From Candidatus Zixiibacteriota bacterium (lineage in GTDB: Bacteria; Zixibacteria; MSB-5A5; GN15; FEB-12), in contig JBFLZR010000003.1 of NCBI GenBank assembly GCA_040756055.1, positions 353,272 to 417,271 of the forward strand: a DNA stretch of 64,000 nucleotides. The letters are read 5' to 3'. Within the stretch, counting starts at the first letter, position 1. Every line of letters begins with the position of its first letter. Below are positions 47,531-57,444 of the stretch, piece by piece. The translations under genes and the position numbers were made by a program. Under the pieces are notes generated by a model. That model did not search any database. It saw only the letters and a list, made by a program, of their open reading frames with translations, and was not told the origin of the DNA.

Positions 47531-48769
47531 TCAGCCCGCAGAGCGAACAAGTCGGTAGATCGTGCCCATCAAATCGACCATGTAAATCTCCCCGGCTGAG
47601 CTCTCGCCGAATGAAGCCAGGGCCATTGATCCGATGCCGAGCTGGTCAGTGAGTTCATATACCGTGACGCTGTCGCCGGTCTTTACCAATGACCAGACCT
47701 GTCCGGAGCAGAAGTCCCCAAAGAGGTAATGACCGTAAAGCCGAGGGATTTCGCTACCGCGATATACATAGCCACCGGTAACAGAACACGGGGAAGACGG
47801 CATTGAGTGCGAATACTCGAAGATGGGGTCGAGTAGAATACCGTTGGGATCGCAATTCTCCGACGGATTGAAGCATCGCGAGCCTTCTTTAAGCCTCCAG
47901 CCATAATTTTCGCGTCCGGAGCTGGAAGCTGGCGTAAAGTTGATTTCTTCTATCTGGTTCTGGCCAACATCGGCAATCCATAGATCCCGCGTTTCACGGT
48001 CGAAGCTGTAGCGCCATGGATTGCGAAGTCCAAAAGCCCAGATCTCCTGCAGAGTGTCGGGGTTGCCCGCGTAAGGGTTATCGGGCGGTATGCCGTAGGG
48101 ACTGCCACTATCAATATCGATCCTAAGCATTTTACCAAGCAGTGTCAGGGGATTTTGCGCGCGGTTTTCGGGGTCTCCGCCTGAGCCGCCGTCGCCGAGG
48201 CCAATATAGAGGTAACCGTCAGTCGGCCCGAAGAGCAGCATGCCGGCATTGTGATTGGAGTATGGCTGGGGAACCGTCAGGATAATCGACTCACTGGAAG
48301 CCACAGCCGAATCGGGGTAGCTCGAAACCCTGAATTTTGAGACTGTTGTACTGCCGTTGGTGTTGGTGTAGTTTACGAAGAATAGGCCGTTACTCGCGTA
48401 GTCGGGATGAAATGCCAGTCCCAATAGCCCACGCTCACTCGCTGCTGAGTTGACGCGATCACTGATGTCCAAAAAAGCGTCGGGAAGAACCTGCCCGCCC
48501 CGAAGAATCTTTATCTTACCGGCTTTTTCGACTATAAACATGCGCGATGTGTCGCCCGGAGCAGCGCAAATATATAAAGGCTGGGAAAGTCCGCGAGCCA
48601 CTGCCGTGGCCGCGAGTGAACCGGTGGGGAATTCGTTAACGGGGGGAGGAGTAGTCGTACCGGGACTGTCGGATGAACTGCAACTGCTGACAAGTAGCAC
48701 CGCAATTGACACCAGGGGGAGAATATTCCCGCGAAATTTAGGCGCATTAAGATTCAGGTGTGAAGACAT
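47531..48769 (-). CDS. PQQ-dependent sugar dehydrogenase family lipoprotein (GSDH type)
   Basis: 412 residues with a lipobox (VLLVSSCSS) and a Pro/Thr linker. The six-bladed propeller of soluble glucose/sorbosone dehydrogenase-like proteins follows: ERGLLGLAFHPDYASNG, HNAGMLLFGPTDGYLYIGLGDGG, then EIWAFGLRNPWRYSFD and VTGGYVYRG. Many relatives bind no PQQ, so the enzymatic role is open. It begins about 100 bp after the glcD-like gene on the same strand and may share its message. Confidence 0.88.
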   Translation of the reverse strand: MSSHLNLNAPKFRGNILPLVSIAVLLVSSCSSSDSPGTTTPPPVNEFPTGSLAATAVARGLSQPLYICAAPGDTSRMFIVEKAGKIKILRGGQVLPDAFLDISDRVNSAASERGLLGLAFHPDYASNGLFFVNYTNTNGSTTVSKFRVSSYPDSAVASSESIILTVPQPYSNHNAGMLLFGPTDGYLYIGLGDGGSGGDPENRAQNPLTLLGKMLRIDIDSGSPYGIPPDNPYAGNPDTLQEIWAFGLRNPWRYSFDRETRDLWIADVGQNQIEEINFTPASSSGRENYGWRLKEGSRCFNPSENCDPNGILLDPIFEYSHSMPSSPCSVTGGYVYRGSEIPRLYGHYLFGDFCSGQVWSLVKTGDSVTVYELTDQLGIGSMALASFGESSAGEIYMVDLMGTIYRLVRSAG

Positions 48770-48872
48770 ACACCATTAACAATCGAAGCCGGTCAAAGTT
48801 TCCTTTCGGCCCGCTTTAATTATATGAAGCGGCCATTTAATTGCGACGCGTAATACTCGTTACGCCAGTGAC

Positions 48873-50234
48873 TTACATATCAAAGATTTTACCCGGATTG
48901 AGTATTAGATCGGGGTCGAACTGACGCTTTATCATTCTCATCAATTCGACCGCTTTGCCGTGTTCCATGGCGAATAGATTCTTGTGTCCCAGACCGATTC
49001 CGTGTTCGCCGGATATGGTACCTTCGAGTTCGATAGTCTTTTTGATGATAAGGTCATTCATGGCGATGGCATTGTTCCATTCACTGCTGTCTTCCTTGCG
49101 GGCAAGTATCAGGGCGTGAAGCAGTCCGAGTCCTACATGGCCGAAAGTGTGAACCATCATTCCATATTGCTTGCCCAGCTGGTGGCAGTATTCTACCATC
49201 TCAGGCAATTTTGAGATGGGGAAAGCGACATCATTGCGCAGGATACTGTAGCCGGGGCGACGGTATTTTATCGCGTCGGTTACAAAGTGGCGTATTTCCC
49301 ACGGTCGCTGGCCATCGGCCAGCTTAAGCGGTTGTCCACCCAATTCGGTGCAGATATCCTCTGCCAGTTCATTGTTGGACTGCAAAACCGCGTCGGGGCC
49401 GTGAAATTCCAGGAAAAGCGCCGGGACTTCTTCCAGTCCATATTCCTTGAGCTTGTTCAGGGCCTCCATTACTTTTCGGTCGAGAAATTCGATGGCGGCG
49501 ATATCGAGGCCGTACTTGCGCATCTCCGACACCGCGCGAGCGGCATTGACTTCGGTTTCGAATTTGAACGCATTCTGAAGACGACCTTCAGGAAGGCCGG
49601 CAAGTTTGATTGTAGCGGCTGCAATGACAGCCAGGGTACCTTCCGAGCCGGCCACGAGATCGACCAGATTATAGCCGCTCGAACGTTTGACAGCCCGATT
49701 GCCGATTTTCATAATCTCGCCGGTGCCGGTGATTATCTCAAGCTCCAATACATATTCTCTGGTGCCGCCATACTTGACCGAGTAAATACCGCTGGCGTTG
49801 GTCGCTATCATGCCGCCGACTGTGGCGATATCCCCCGAGCCGCCCGGCGAAGGGGGGAAGAATAAGCCTTCTCGCTTCAGGTGCTCGTTGAGATGGTCAT
49901 AGATAATACCCGGCTGGACTTTGACCTGAAGGTCATCGGGCCAGAATTCGAGGATTTCGGTCATGTGACTGAGGTCGAGTACTATGCCATTGGCCGAGGG
50001 TATGGTTGAGCCTTCCAGAGCGCTGCCGGCCCCGCGTGTTGTCACCGGCACTCTGAAATCAGCGCACAACTTGACCACCTGGCTGATTTCTTCGGCGTTC
50101 AAAGCCCATACGATTGCCATAGGCGTGACGCCATCGATAGTTGATTCGTCGCGTGACGCCACTGCGAGATGGTCCGAGTGGATCGAGAACCGATCGGCAG
50201 GAAACAGGCCCTTCAGGTCATCAATGAAACTCAT
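48873..50234 (-). CDS. FAD-linked oxidase (GlcD / D-lactate dehydrogenase family)
   Basis: 453 residues. The FAD-binding PCMH domain shows VTTRGAGSALEGSTIPSANG and GDIATVGGMIATNASG; the C-terminal oxidase part has HTFGHVGLGLLHAL and the GEHGIGLGHK motif. It oxidises a 2-hydroxy acid such as glycolate or D-lactate and passes electrons to an unknown acceptor. The length fits the GlcD subgroup without an Fe-S subunit. It is cotranscribed with the peptidase upstream (11 bp apart). Confidence 0.92.
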   Translation of the reverse strand: MSFIDDLKGLFPADRFSIHSDHLAVASRDESTIDGVTPMAIVWALNAEEISQVVKLCADFRVPVTTRGAGSALEGSTIPSANGIVLDLSHMTEILEFWPDDLQVKVQPGIIYDHLNEHLKREGLFFPPSPGGSGDIATVGGMIATNASGIYSVKYGGTREYVLELEIITGTGEIMKIGNRAVKRSSGYNLVDLVAGSEGTLAVIAAATIKLAGLPEGRLQNAFKFETEVNAARAVSEMRKYGLDIAAIEFLDRKVMEALNKLKEYGLEEVPALFLEFHGPDAVLQSNNELAEDICTELGGQPLKLADGQRPWEIRHFVTDAIKYRRPGYSILRNDVAFPISKLPEMVEYCHQLGKQYGMMVHTFGHVGLGLLHALILARKEDSSEWNNAIAMNDLIIKKTIELEGTISGEHGIGLGHKNLFAMEHGKAVELMRMIKRQFDPDLILNPGKIFDM

Positions 50235-50245
50235 AAACCGGCGAC

Positions 50246-51679
50246 CTACTCCAGATTGCGCATGGCCCTGAAGAACGGTTCCCAGTCGGCTACTTTGACC
50301 GGCTCTTTCTTGAACTTCTCAGCGTCTTCGGGACTCAGCATATTTTCATTGATGACAATTACCAGAACATACTCCGAGAACCAGTCGTCATACATGTACC
50401 AGAAACCGTCATCGCCGGCCTTTTTACCCCAGCTGTTTTCTATTAGCCATTTGTTGATGGTGCCGGTCGAAGTGGTATCGAAGCCGCAGATTACCATAGC
50501 ATGGTTGGGGGAGATCTCTTTGAACGAGATCTTGTCAGCTTTGGATAGTGCGAAATCCATGCCGACGGCGGTGCCATAGTCGAGGATACCTTCGGCCATA
50601 ATAGCCGAGTCGCCATAGTTCTGCTTGCCGACATCGCAGGCAAACCACACTGCCTGGCTGTCAAGCAGAGCCTTGTGGGTATATTCCTTGAGCCTTTCGA
50701 CAGGCAGGTTCAGGACTTTAAAATCGGAATTTTCATAAATGTTTCGGCTGGCTTCGAGAAGATAAGGCTGGTCGTAGTCGAGAGTGGGGTTGTTTACCAG
50801 CGCGACATAGTTCGGCAAACCGTCCGGAAAGTACTCCGCAAGAAATGATTTCGGAGTATAGTTTTTCTCGGAGATCGTCTTTACAGAATCCTTTTTGGCC
50901 TCCCAGCGAAAAGTAAACTCTTTAGGCGGCCTTCCATAGTTGTAGACGAGGAGTTTGTATATGTCGGCCAGCATCTTCTCTTTTGCCTGCCGGAGTTCAT
51001 TGACACTCTTGCCGTCCTTGTGCATTTGCCTGAGTTGGGAAGCATCGGCTCGCAGAAGCGACTGGGCCAGCGAATTGAAGGTTCCGGTGGAGATGGACTG
51101 CTTGGTTTCGGGCATTGCCGACAACGGGACGATGCCATACTTTTCTACCAGGTCAGTAAAGTAATGCCACCAGCCGCCGTCGCCTATCATATTGTCGATT
51201 TCCATTTGAAGGGAGCGATCGTCGATCGGGCGGTCGCGCATTTCGATGACCCGTTCCAAAAAGAAGTTTGACTTCTCGAGCTTATCGTAAAACGTGATGT
51301 ATGGTTCGGAAAGCTCGAACGAGGAGAGGTCGAGTTTCTTCATGATTACGGGAGAAAGCACGTTCACCCCGGCGAACATCCAGCAGCGTCCTGAACCTTT
51401 CTGATCGACAACTCCCGCGTCCTTCAGCTGGAATGCAACGAGCTTGTCATGACTTGTGAGAAGGTCACGGTTAAGGGCCAGCTCCTTTATGGAATTGTTG
51501 GTAATAGCGTTTATAGTCCTTTGCTGATTGCCCTCAGCATTGAACTGCTTTTCATATTGTTCCAGAAGCGCACTGTCGATACCACCGTCGCCGGCAAGTA
51601 CGCAGGTGCTCAAAGCCAGTGTCACTATTATGGCCGCGCTAAAGACTTTTAAAGATGTTCGCATTGAAAACCCTTTCAT
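50246..51679 (-). CDS. exported C1 family aminopeptidase (bleomycin hydrolase-like)
   Basis: 477 residues. The papain-type catalytic site is complete: QKGSGRCWMFAGVNVL (Cys about residue 99), NHAMVICGFD (His) and IENSWG (Asn). The length and surroundings match PepC/bleomycin hydrolase, which are normally cytoplasmic hexamers. Here residues 1-29 look like a signal peptide (VFSAAIIVTLALSTCVLA), so the enzyme seems to act in the periplasm. The ATG at 51679 (AGGA 7 bp before) or the one five codons later would both keep the signal. Confidence 0.9.
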   Translation of the reverse strand: MKGFSMRTSLKVFSAAIIVTLALSTCVLAGDGGIDSALLEQYEKQFNAEGNQQRTINAITNNSIKELALNRDLLTSHDKLVAFQLKDAGVVDQKGSGRCWMFAGVNVLSPVIMKKLDLSSFELSEPYITFYDKLEKSNFFLERVIEMRDRPIDDRSLQMEIDNMIGDGGWWHYFTDLVEKYGIVPLSAMPETKQSISTGTFNSLAQSLLRADASQLRQMHKDGKSVNELRQAKEKMLADIYKLLVYNYGRPPKEFTFRWEAKKDSVKTISEKNYTPKSFLAEYFPDGLPNYVALVNNPTLDYDQPYLLEASRNIYENSDFKVLNLPVERLKEYTHKALLDSQAVWFACDVGKQNYGDSAIMAEGILDYGTAVGMDFALSKADKISFKEISPNHAMVICGFDTTSTGTINKWLIENSWGKKAGDDGFWYMYDDWFSEYVLVIVINENMLSPEDAEKFKKEPVKVADWEPFFRAMRNLE

Positions 51680-51867
51680 AATGTTGTCCTAAGATACTTC
51701 ATCAGCGGCAAAAATCAACAACAGCACTCACTTTGACTGCCGATAAGGCGTTTACGAAAATTTAAGGCTTGGAGCCGACAAAAAACTTTTCTTTTGAATA
51801 GAAAATGCTCTAAATTAAACACTTTAAGGACATCCGCTAACGACTGAAAGTAAGACCGGTCGAGATA

Positions 51868-53301
51868 ATGGGAAAAGAAAAGAAACAAAGAGTAAAGCCG
51901 CAGCTTCTCAAGGGCTTCAGGGACTACCCGCCAAAGGAGCAGATAGCTCGCGAAGAGATGATTGGCAAGGTACGCGAGGTCTTCGAACTGATGGGTTTTT
52001 TGCCGCTTCAGACGGCCTCGCTTGAGTTTGCCGAGGCTCTGCTGGGACCACACTATTCGCAGGATTCATTAAACGAATTGTTCGGCTTTACCGGGCCGGA
52101 TGATGTAGAAATGGCGCTTCGCTACGAGTTCACGCTCTCGCTGGCGCGCTATGTAGCTGCCAATCCGGAGCTTCCCCTGCCATTCAGAAGATACCAGTAC
52201 GGCAATGTCTGGCGGGTGGATAAGCCGGGACCGGGCAGGTTCAGGGAATTCATGCAGTTCGACATTGATATAGTCGGGACCAGGAATCTCCTGGCCGATG
52301 CCGAAATAATCGCCGCCATGGTGACTACCTTTGAACATCTGGGTATAAAGAATTTCAAGGTTCGATACTCCAATCGAAAAGTCCTCAACGGTCTGATCGA
52401 GTCTGTCGGCATAGACCCTGTCAGGGGGCAGGATGTCATGAGGGTTATCGACAAGCTCGACAAGCAGGGCAGGGAGGCCGTTGTTTTGGAACTCGGGCCG
52501 GGAAGAGTGGACCAGTCAGGTGACAGAATACCGGGGTTGGGGTTAAGTAGCGACAATATCAGGCAGCTTGAAGGTTTTCTCGATATCGCTCAGACGAAAG
52601 GTACCGCCGGGCTGAGTGAGGCCGAGAAACTGTTGGGCAAAATTCCCAGCGCCCGCGAGGGGATCGAAGAGTTAAGGCAGATTCAGGCTTTTCTCGAGCA
52701 TATGGGTGTGGACGCCGTTAAGGCGGAACTTGACCTGACCATCGTCCGGGGGTTGGGGTATTATACCGGTCCCGTTTTTGAAACGAGCCTTCTGGATCTA
52801 CCGGAGTTTGGCTCGATGTTTTCGGGGGGCAGGTATGACAATCTGGTAGATCGCTTCTCCGGCAAGTCAGTTCCGGCGGTCGGCTCTTCAATTGGCATTG
52901 ACCGTCTCCTGGCAGCGCTTATTGAGCTAAAGGCCATAGAATTGAAAGACGCCACTTCCAAAGTTCTTGTTACGGTGATGGACAACGAGCGCATCAGCGA
53001 TTATCTGGACATCCTGCGTTTGCTCAGAAACGAGGGTATTCCATCCGAAATTTTCTCCGGTGACACCAGAAATCTCACCAAGCAGATTAGGTACGGGGAT
53101 AAGGTGGGGATTCCGTTCGCCGTGATAGTGGGTTCTGATGAATTCGAGGCCGGGATGGTGACGGTGAAGAATCTTGAGGCTGGACGGGAGAAGGCACTGG
53201 AGACGACGAACAGAGAGGAATGGCTCAAGGCCGAACTGATACAGGAAACCATAGCCTGCGGCGAGCTGGTGCCTTACCTCAAGAGACATCTGGGAATGTG
53301 A
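51868..53301 (+). CDS. hisS: histidyl-tRNA synthetase
   Basis: 477 residues, class II synthetase. Motif 2 reads RRYQYGNVWRVDKPGPGR with FREFMQFDIDIVG; the histidine-binding loop is RGLGYYTGPVFE and motif 3 SSIGIDRL. The C-terminal anticodon-binding domain is present (KVLVTVMDNERISDYL). The N-terminal 15 residues are a basic extension. The sequence is closer in type to the long archaeal/eukaryote-like HisRS than to that of E. coli, judging from its motif spacing; the function is secure. Confidence 0.95.
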   Translation: MGKEKKQRVKPQLLKGFRDYPPKEQIAREEMIGKVREVFELMGFLPLQTASLEFAEALLGPHYSQDSLNELFGFTGPDDVEMALRYEFTLSLARYVAANPELPLPFRRYQYGNVWRVDKPGPGRFREFMQFDIDIVGTRNLLADAEIIAAMVTTFEHLGIKNFKVRYSNRKVLNGLIESVGIDPVRGQDVMRVIDKLDKQGREAVVLELGPGRVDQSGDRIPGLGLSSDNIRQLEGFLDIAQTKGTAGLSEAEKLLGKIPSAREGIEELRQIQAFLEHMGVDAVKAELDLTIVRGLGYYTGPVFETSLLDLPEFGSMFSGGRYDNLVDRFSGKSVPAVGSSIGIDRLLAALIELKAIELKDATSKVLVTVMDNERISDYLDILRLLRNEGIPSEIFSGDTRNLTKQIRYGDKVGIPFAVIVGSDEFEAGMVTVKNLEAGREKALETTNREEWLKAELIQETIACGELVPYLKRHLGM

Positions 53302-53362
53302 TCAAAGCCGGGGTGCGCATGTGAGTAGAATCAGCCGCGGGGATGTATAACGAATAATAGAT

Positions 53363-54334
53363 ATGTCAGATAAGCACGTATATGCCGGAATCGATATCGG
53401 CGGGACCAACATCAAGTACGGCCTGTTCGATGAAGAGGGGAAAGTGATCTTCAAAGAGCAGCGCCCCACGATGGCGGAGAAGGGTCCGATGCCTCTTATG
53501 CATCTGGTGACCAATATTGGCGAGAAACTGCTGTATTACGCGGCTGACGAAAACTACCACGTTGATTGGATTGGCGTGGGTTCGGCAGGCGCTATCGACC
53601 ACAAGAAAGGCAAGGTTATTGGACCGAGTCCGAATATCGTGGGCTGGCAGGGGATGGAAATCGGCCCAATTATGCAAGAGCGCCTTAACCTGCCGGTTTT
53701 CGTGGACAATGATGTTAACTGTATGGCGCTGGCCGAATCTCGATTCGGGGCTGCCATTGGCGCGTCGTCAGTGGTCTGCGCTGCCGTTGGTACAGGAGTG
53801 GGAGGCGGGCTGATAATTGACAATAAACTCGTGCGTGGCGCGAGTTCATCGGCTGGCGAGCTTGGTCACATGACTATCGATTTGAACGGCCCGAAGTGTG
53901 CTTGCGGCAACAACGGATGTGTCGAGGCTTTCTGTTCGTCGCAGGCAATAATAGATAGGGCTATACGCAAGTTGAATAATGGGTTAACGCCAATTTGTGA
54001 TGAAATACTTGAAGGCTCTCTGGACAACCTGAATATAAAGAAACTGTTTGCGGCTGCACGCAAGGGGGACGATATCGCCAATCAGGTAGTTGACGAGACA
54101 GCCAGGTATCTCGGGGTGGCTCTGGCCGGTATCGTGAATCTTATTAATCCGGAAGTCGTAGTGATCGGTGGCGGTATTACCGATGGCGGGGCGGGGTTCG
54201 TATCGGCCGCGGCCGATGAGATTAGAAAACGAGCCTTTTCATCGGCTGTCGAGAAGCTGGTCGTCGTTAAGGCCGCTCTTGGCAACGATGCCGGCTTTAT
54301 CGGAGCCGGTTTGCTTGGAATAGAAAAAGATTAA
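53363..54334 (+). CDS. ROK family sugar kinase (glucokinase type)
   Basis: 323 residues. The N-terminal phosphate loop is YAGIDIGGTNIKYGLFDEEG. The zinc motif CACGNNGCVEAF marks the ROK family (about residue 175), and GTGVGGGLII and the C-terminal GGGITDGG close the ATP site. It phosphorylates glucose or a related hexose. It follows hisS after 61 bp. Substrate range is inferred from similarity. Confidence 0.93.
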   Translation: MSDKHVYAGIDIGGTNIKYGLFDEEGKVIFKEQRPTMAEKGPMPLMHLVTNIGEKLLYYAADENYHVDWIGVGSAGAIDHKKGKVIGPSPNIVGWQGMEIGPIMQERLNLPVFVDNDVNCMALAESRFGAAIGASSVVCAAVGTGVGGGLIIDNKLVRGASSSAGELGHMTIDLNGPKCACGNNGCVEAFCSSQAIIDRAIRKLNNGLTPICDEILEGSLDNLNIKKLFAAARKGDDIANQVVDETARYLGVALAGIVNLINPEVVVIGGGITDGGAGFVSAAADEIRKRAFSSAVEKLVVVKAALGNDAGFIGAGLLGIEKD

Positions 54335-54349
54335 CTCTGGGAAACCAAA

Positions 54350-54718
54350 ATGTCTGAAAAAAAAATGACAGGACCAATCACTCACCGGATTGCGGTCTGG
54401 TATGGCTTCATATTTGCGGCCATTTTCCTCTTGTATGGCGGGGTCAAAATTATTCTTGGGTTTCTTGACCGCAACTATGCTGACATGGTAACGCCCATTC
54501 TTTTTTTGGTGCTGGGACTGATACTGATCGCTGTCGCTTTCGCCTATAAGGAACAAAAAGCGTGGGGATGGTATGGCTTGATTGTTGTAAATTGTCTGGT
54601 TGTCATCACTGCGGCTGCAGGGATAAGACATTACGAGAACATCATCCTTTTGATAATATCGGGCGTCGTGTTGTACTCGCTTTTTGCTCCCGCGACAAAA
54701 CAGTATTTGGGCCGGTAG
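54350..54718 (+). CDS. small membrane protein, four helices
   Basis: 122 residues with four hydrophobic segments (FIFAAIFLLYGGVKIILGF, ILFLVLGLILIAVAF, and two in the C-terminal half). No motif or family is recognised. It starts 15 bp after the ROK kinase, so it is likely cotranscribed. A membrane regulator or a small transport protein is possible; nothing proves it. Confidence 0.65.
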   Translation: MSEKKMTGPITHRIAVWYGFIFAAIFLLYGGVKIILGFLDRNYADMVTPILFLVLGLILIAVAFAYKEQKAWGWYGLIVVNCLVVITAAAGIRHYENIILLIISGVVLYSLFAPATKQYLGR

Positions 54719-54731
54719 CGATAAATTTGGG

Positions 54732-54759
54732 TTGACAAAGGTCGATAACCTCGTAAATT
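54732..54759 (+). promoter_or_regulatory. promoter of tRNA-Phe
   Basis: TTGACA (54732-54737) and TAAATT (54754-54759), spacer 16 bp, 27 bp before the tRNA. Confidence 0.65.
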
Positions 54760-54786
54760 GGCATCTCAGTCAATTTAGATGATTCT

Positions 54787-54859
<73 letters not shown>

Positions 54860-54963
54860 CTTTTTTTTGCCCTTTTGTGCCCTCCGCTGGGGAAATCAGT
54901 TGTCAATTCAGCCTAAAATTCGAATATTCCCTGCATAACCGATACGGCAGGTGATCAGATCGG

Positions 54964-55524
54964 GTGAATTGTATACATACCAAATTCGACGGCGTCTTCA
55001 TTATAGAGCCTCAAGTCTTTAAAGACAATCGCGGCTACTTTATGGAATGTTATGTCAGGGAAAAGTTCCACAGCCTTGGAATCGCAGCCGACTTTGTGCA
55101 GGACAATCATTCACTTAGCCTGGAAAAAGGGACGGTCAGGGGGATGCATTATCAGCTTCATCCCAAGGCCCAGAGCAAGCTGGTCCGGGTTGTGCGAGGC
55201 GAGATTTTGAATGTTATCGTGGATATACGGCGGGGCAGCCCGACTTTCGGCCAGTGGTTGAATGTCAATCTCTCTGCGGACGACAAGCGCCAGTTGTTTA
55301 TTCCCAGAGGGTTCGCCAATGGATACTGTACCCTGCAGCCGCAGACCGAGGTTTGCTACAAAGTGGATGAATACTACGCACCGGCCTTTGAGCGTGCCTT
55401 CAGGTGGAACGACCCTCAGCTTGCCATTGACTGGCCCGTAACTGAACCAGTACTGTCCGAGAGGGATTCGAAGGCCCCTTTGTTTGCGGACGCGGAAATT
55501 AATTTCGAGTACGAGGCAATGTGA
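54964..55524 (+). CDS. rfbC: dTDP-4-dehydrorhamnose 3,5-epimerase
   Basis: 186 residues, the standard length. GMHYQLHPKAQSKLVRVVRG carries the active-site His and the substrate Arg/Lys, and RGFANGYCTL and VCYKVDEYYAP complete the cupin core. It inverts C3 and C5 of the 4-keto sugar in dTDP-L-rhamnose synthesis. The start is a GTG with AGGTGA ten bp before. It heads the sugar-nucleotide operon. Confidence 0.95.
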   Translation: MNCIHTKFDGVFIIEPQVFKDNRGYFMECYVREKFHSLGIAADFVQDNHSLSLEKGTVRGMHYQLHPKAQSKLVRVVRGEILNVIVDIRRGSPTFGQWLNVNLSADDKRQLFIPRGFANGYCTLQPQTEVCYKVDEYYAPAFERAFRWNDPQLAIDWPVTEPVLSERDSKAPLFADAEINFEYEAM

Positions 55525-56558
55525 TGGACACGGTTTTGGTCACAGGCGCAGGCGGATATATCGGGTCGATTCTGGTCGGGAAGCTTCTTGGCGCCGGTTA
55601 CCGGGTTAAGGCTGTGGATAGATACTTCTTCGGCGATGACAAACTCCAGCAGCATAAAAACCTCGAGATTATCAAAGAAGACTCGCGCAAGCTCAATGGA
55701 AAGCACTTCGAAAACGTTCATCATGTTATTGATCTTGTGGCCTTGTCCAATGACCCCAGCGCCGAACTGTTCCATGAGCACACCTGGGGTATCAACTATT
55801 TGAGCAGGGTATCCAGCGCGAGACTGGCCCGCGAGTCCGGCGCAAGGCGATATATACTTCCATCGAGCGCCAGCATTTATGGTTATCAGGATGAGATTGT
55901 CGACGAAACTTCGCCGACGAATCCACTCACTGTTTATGCCCACGCAAACGAAAAGACCGAGCAGGAGGTTCTTGCTCTCGCCGGTAGTGACTTTGTGGTA
56001 ACGGTTATGAGACAGGCGACCGTGTTCGGGTACAGTCCGAGGATGCGGTTCGACCTGGCAATCAATGGGATGACCTATGGGTGCTGGGCGACCGGGAAGT
56101 TGCCGCTTATGCGCGATGGCAGCCAGTATCGCCCGATGGTGCATATTCAGGATACGACCGACGTGATGCTTTTGCTTCTCACATGCGACACCGGTTTTAC
56201 TAATGGTGAGATATTCAATGTGGGTGGGGACGACGGCAATTTTAGAATCGAGGATCTTGCCCGCCGCGTTGCGGAAGCTTCCAGGCAGATAACCGGGCGC
56301 GAGGTTGAGATCGAGTGGTATGGTGATCCGGACAAGCGCAGCTACCGGCTGAGCTTCAAGAAAATACAGGAACGTCTTGGCTGGACGCCGCGCGCCACCG
56401 TTGAACAGGGAGTGGGGGAGATTATCGACGCTCTTGAGAAGAAGTTGATAGATAGAACACCCGATACGATAACACTCGATTGGTACAAGAGTCTCGTACA
56501 CTGGCACAAGATAATCCGTGAGGTCGAGAAGTACAGTGGTATTCTCGATATCGAATAG
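55524..56558 (+). CDS. NAD-dependent epimerase/dehydratase (extended SDR)
   Basis: 344 residues. The start shares bases with the rfbC stop (TGATG), so it is translationally coupled. The Rossmann motif is VTGAGGYIGS. The catalytic region is odd: SSASIYG, then YAHANEK, where the SDR Tyr-x3-Lys has Asn at the Lys place and a Lys two residues on. It lacks the TDEVYG motif of RfbB, so it is not the missing dTDP-glucose 4,6-dehydratase in any obvious way. It probably modifies another sugar for the same glycan. The family is certain; substrate and activity are not. Confidence 0.85.
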   Translation: MDTVLVTGAGGYIGSILVGKLLGAGYRVKAVDRYFFGDDKLQQHKNLEIIKEDSRKLNGKHFENVHHVIDLVALSNDPSAELFHEHTWGINYLSRVSSARLARESGARRYILPSSASIYGYQDEIVDETSPTNPLTVYAHANEKTEQEVLALAGSDFVVTVMRQATVFGYSPRMRFDLAINGMTYGCWATGKLPLMRDGSQYRPMVHIQDTTDVMLLLLTCDTGFTNGEIFNVGGDDGNFRIEDLARRVAEASRQITGREVEIEWYGDPDKRSYRLSFKKIQERLGWTPRATVEQGVGEIIDALEKKLIDRTPDTITLDWYKSLVHWHKIIREVEKYSGILDIE

Positions 56559-56566
56559 GTCGTTCG

Positions 56567-57439
56567 ATGAAAGATGTGTTGTTAGTGGGGGCGAATGGTC
56601 AACTTGGTCTGGCCATTCAACAGGTCTTGGGGCGAAATGGGCTGGGCGTCACACCGCTGACGCGCCGCGAGTTCGATGCTGACCACGATGATGCGGCTGT
56701 GGCTCTCGCCGAATACCGAGAGCACCGCTACCTGATAAACTGTATCGCCTACCACAAAGTGGATCTGTGCGAGGATAATTTCGACCGGAGCTTCAAAATA
56801 AATGGTCAGCTTGTGATGAAATTGGCGCATTTTTGTTCCAACCACAATATCACCTTGATGCACATCAGCACCGATTATGTCTTCGATGGGCGCAAGCCTG
56901 AGGCGTATGTCGAAACAGACCGGCCGTCGCCGATCAACGTCTACGGGGCGTCGAAGCTGGCCGGGGAGATTCTGACGGCCGCTTACGCCGGTAAGTATTT
57001 CGTTTTCCGTGTCTCATCTCTTTTTGGCTACAAGAAAACGACAGATCCGAACGTAAATTTCGTAGAAAAGATGATTCACGCCGCGCGCGAGAAACGACCG
57101 CTAAAGGTGATCGACAATCAAATAATGTCGCCGACATATACCGTGGATGCCGCTGCCGCCATCGGCTCGGTTATAAAACAGGGGGTGACTGATTACGGTA
57201 TTTACCACGCCTGCAACAGTGGTGAGTGCAGCTGGTATGAGTTTGCCAGAACAATTTTCGAGCTAACCGGTCTGGATAACGACCTTGCGCCGGTATCATA
57301 TGACCAGTTTCACACTCATGCCCCAAGGCCGCAGTTTTGTTCGATGAATAACGCGAAGCTGGCGGGGTTTCATAAGATGAGACAGTGGCGGGAAGCGCTG
57401 GCGGACTATCTTCGGGTCAGCGGCTATGTGAAGGGGTAG
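56567..57439 (+). CDS. rfbD: dTDP-4-dehydrorhamnose reductase
   Basis: 290 residues. The nucleotide site is VGANGQLG, and the catalytic motif HISTDYVFDG and VYGASKLAGE are intact. It reduces the 4-keto group to give dTDP-L-rhamnose or a close relative. It begins 8 bp after the SDR gene. Confidence 0.92.
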   Translation: MKDVLLVGANGQLGLAIQQVLGRNGLGVTPLTRREFDADHDDAAVALAEYREHRYLINCIAYHKVDLCEDNFDRSFKINGQLVMKLAHFCSNHNITLMHISTDYVFDGRKPEAYVETDRPSPINVYGASKLAGEILTAAYAGKYFVFRVSSLFGYKKTTDPNVNFVEKMIHAAREKRPLKVIDNQIMSPTYTVDAAAAIGSVIKQGVTDYGIYHACNSGECSWYEFARTIFELTGLDNDLAPVSYDQFHTHAPRPQFCSMNNAKLAGFHKMRQWREALADYLRVSGYVKG

Positions 57440-57444
57440 GCAAT

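Noticed and set aside
55416..56507. 363-codon open frame opposite the SDR gene
   Set aside because: Shadow of a clear SDR with an intact nucleotide motif.
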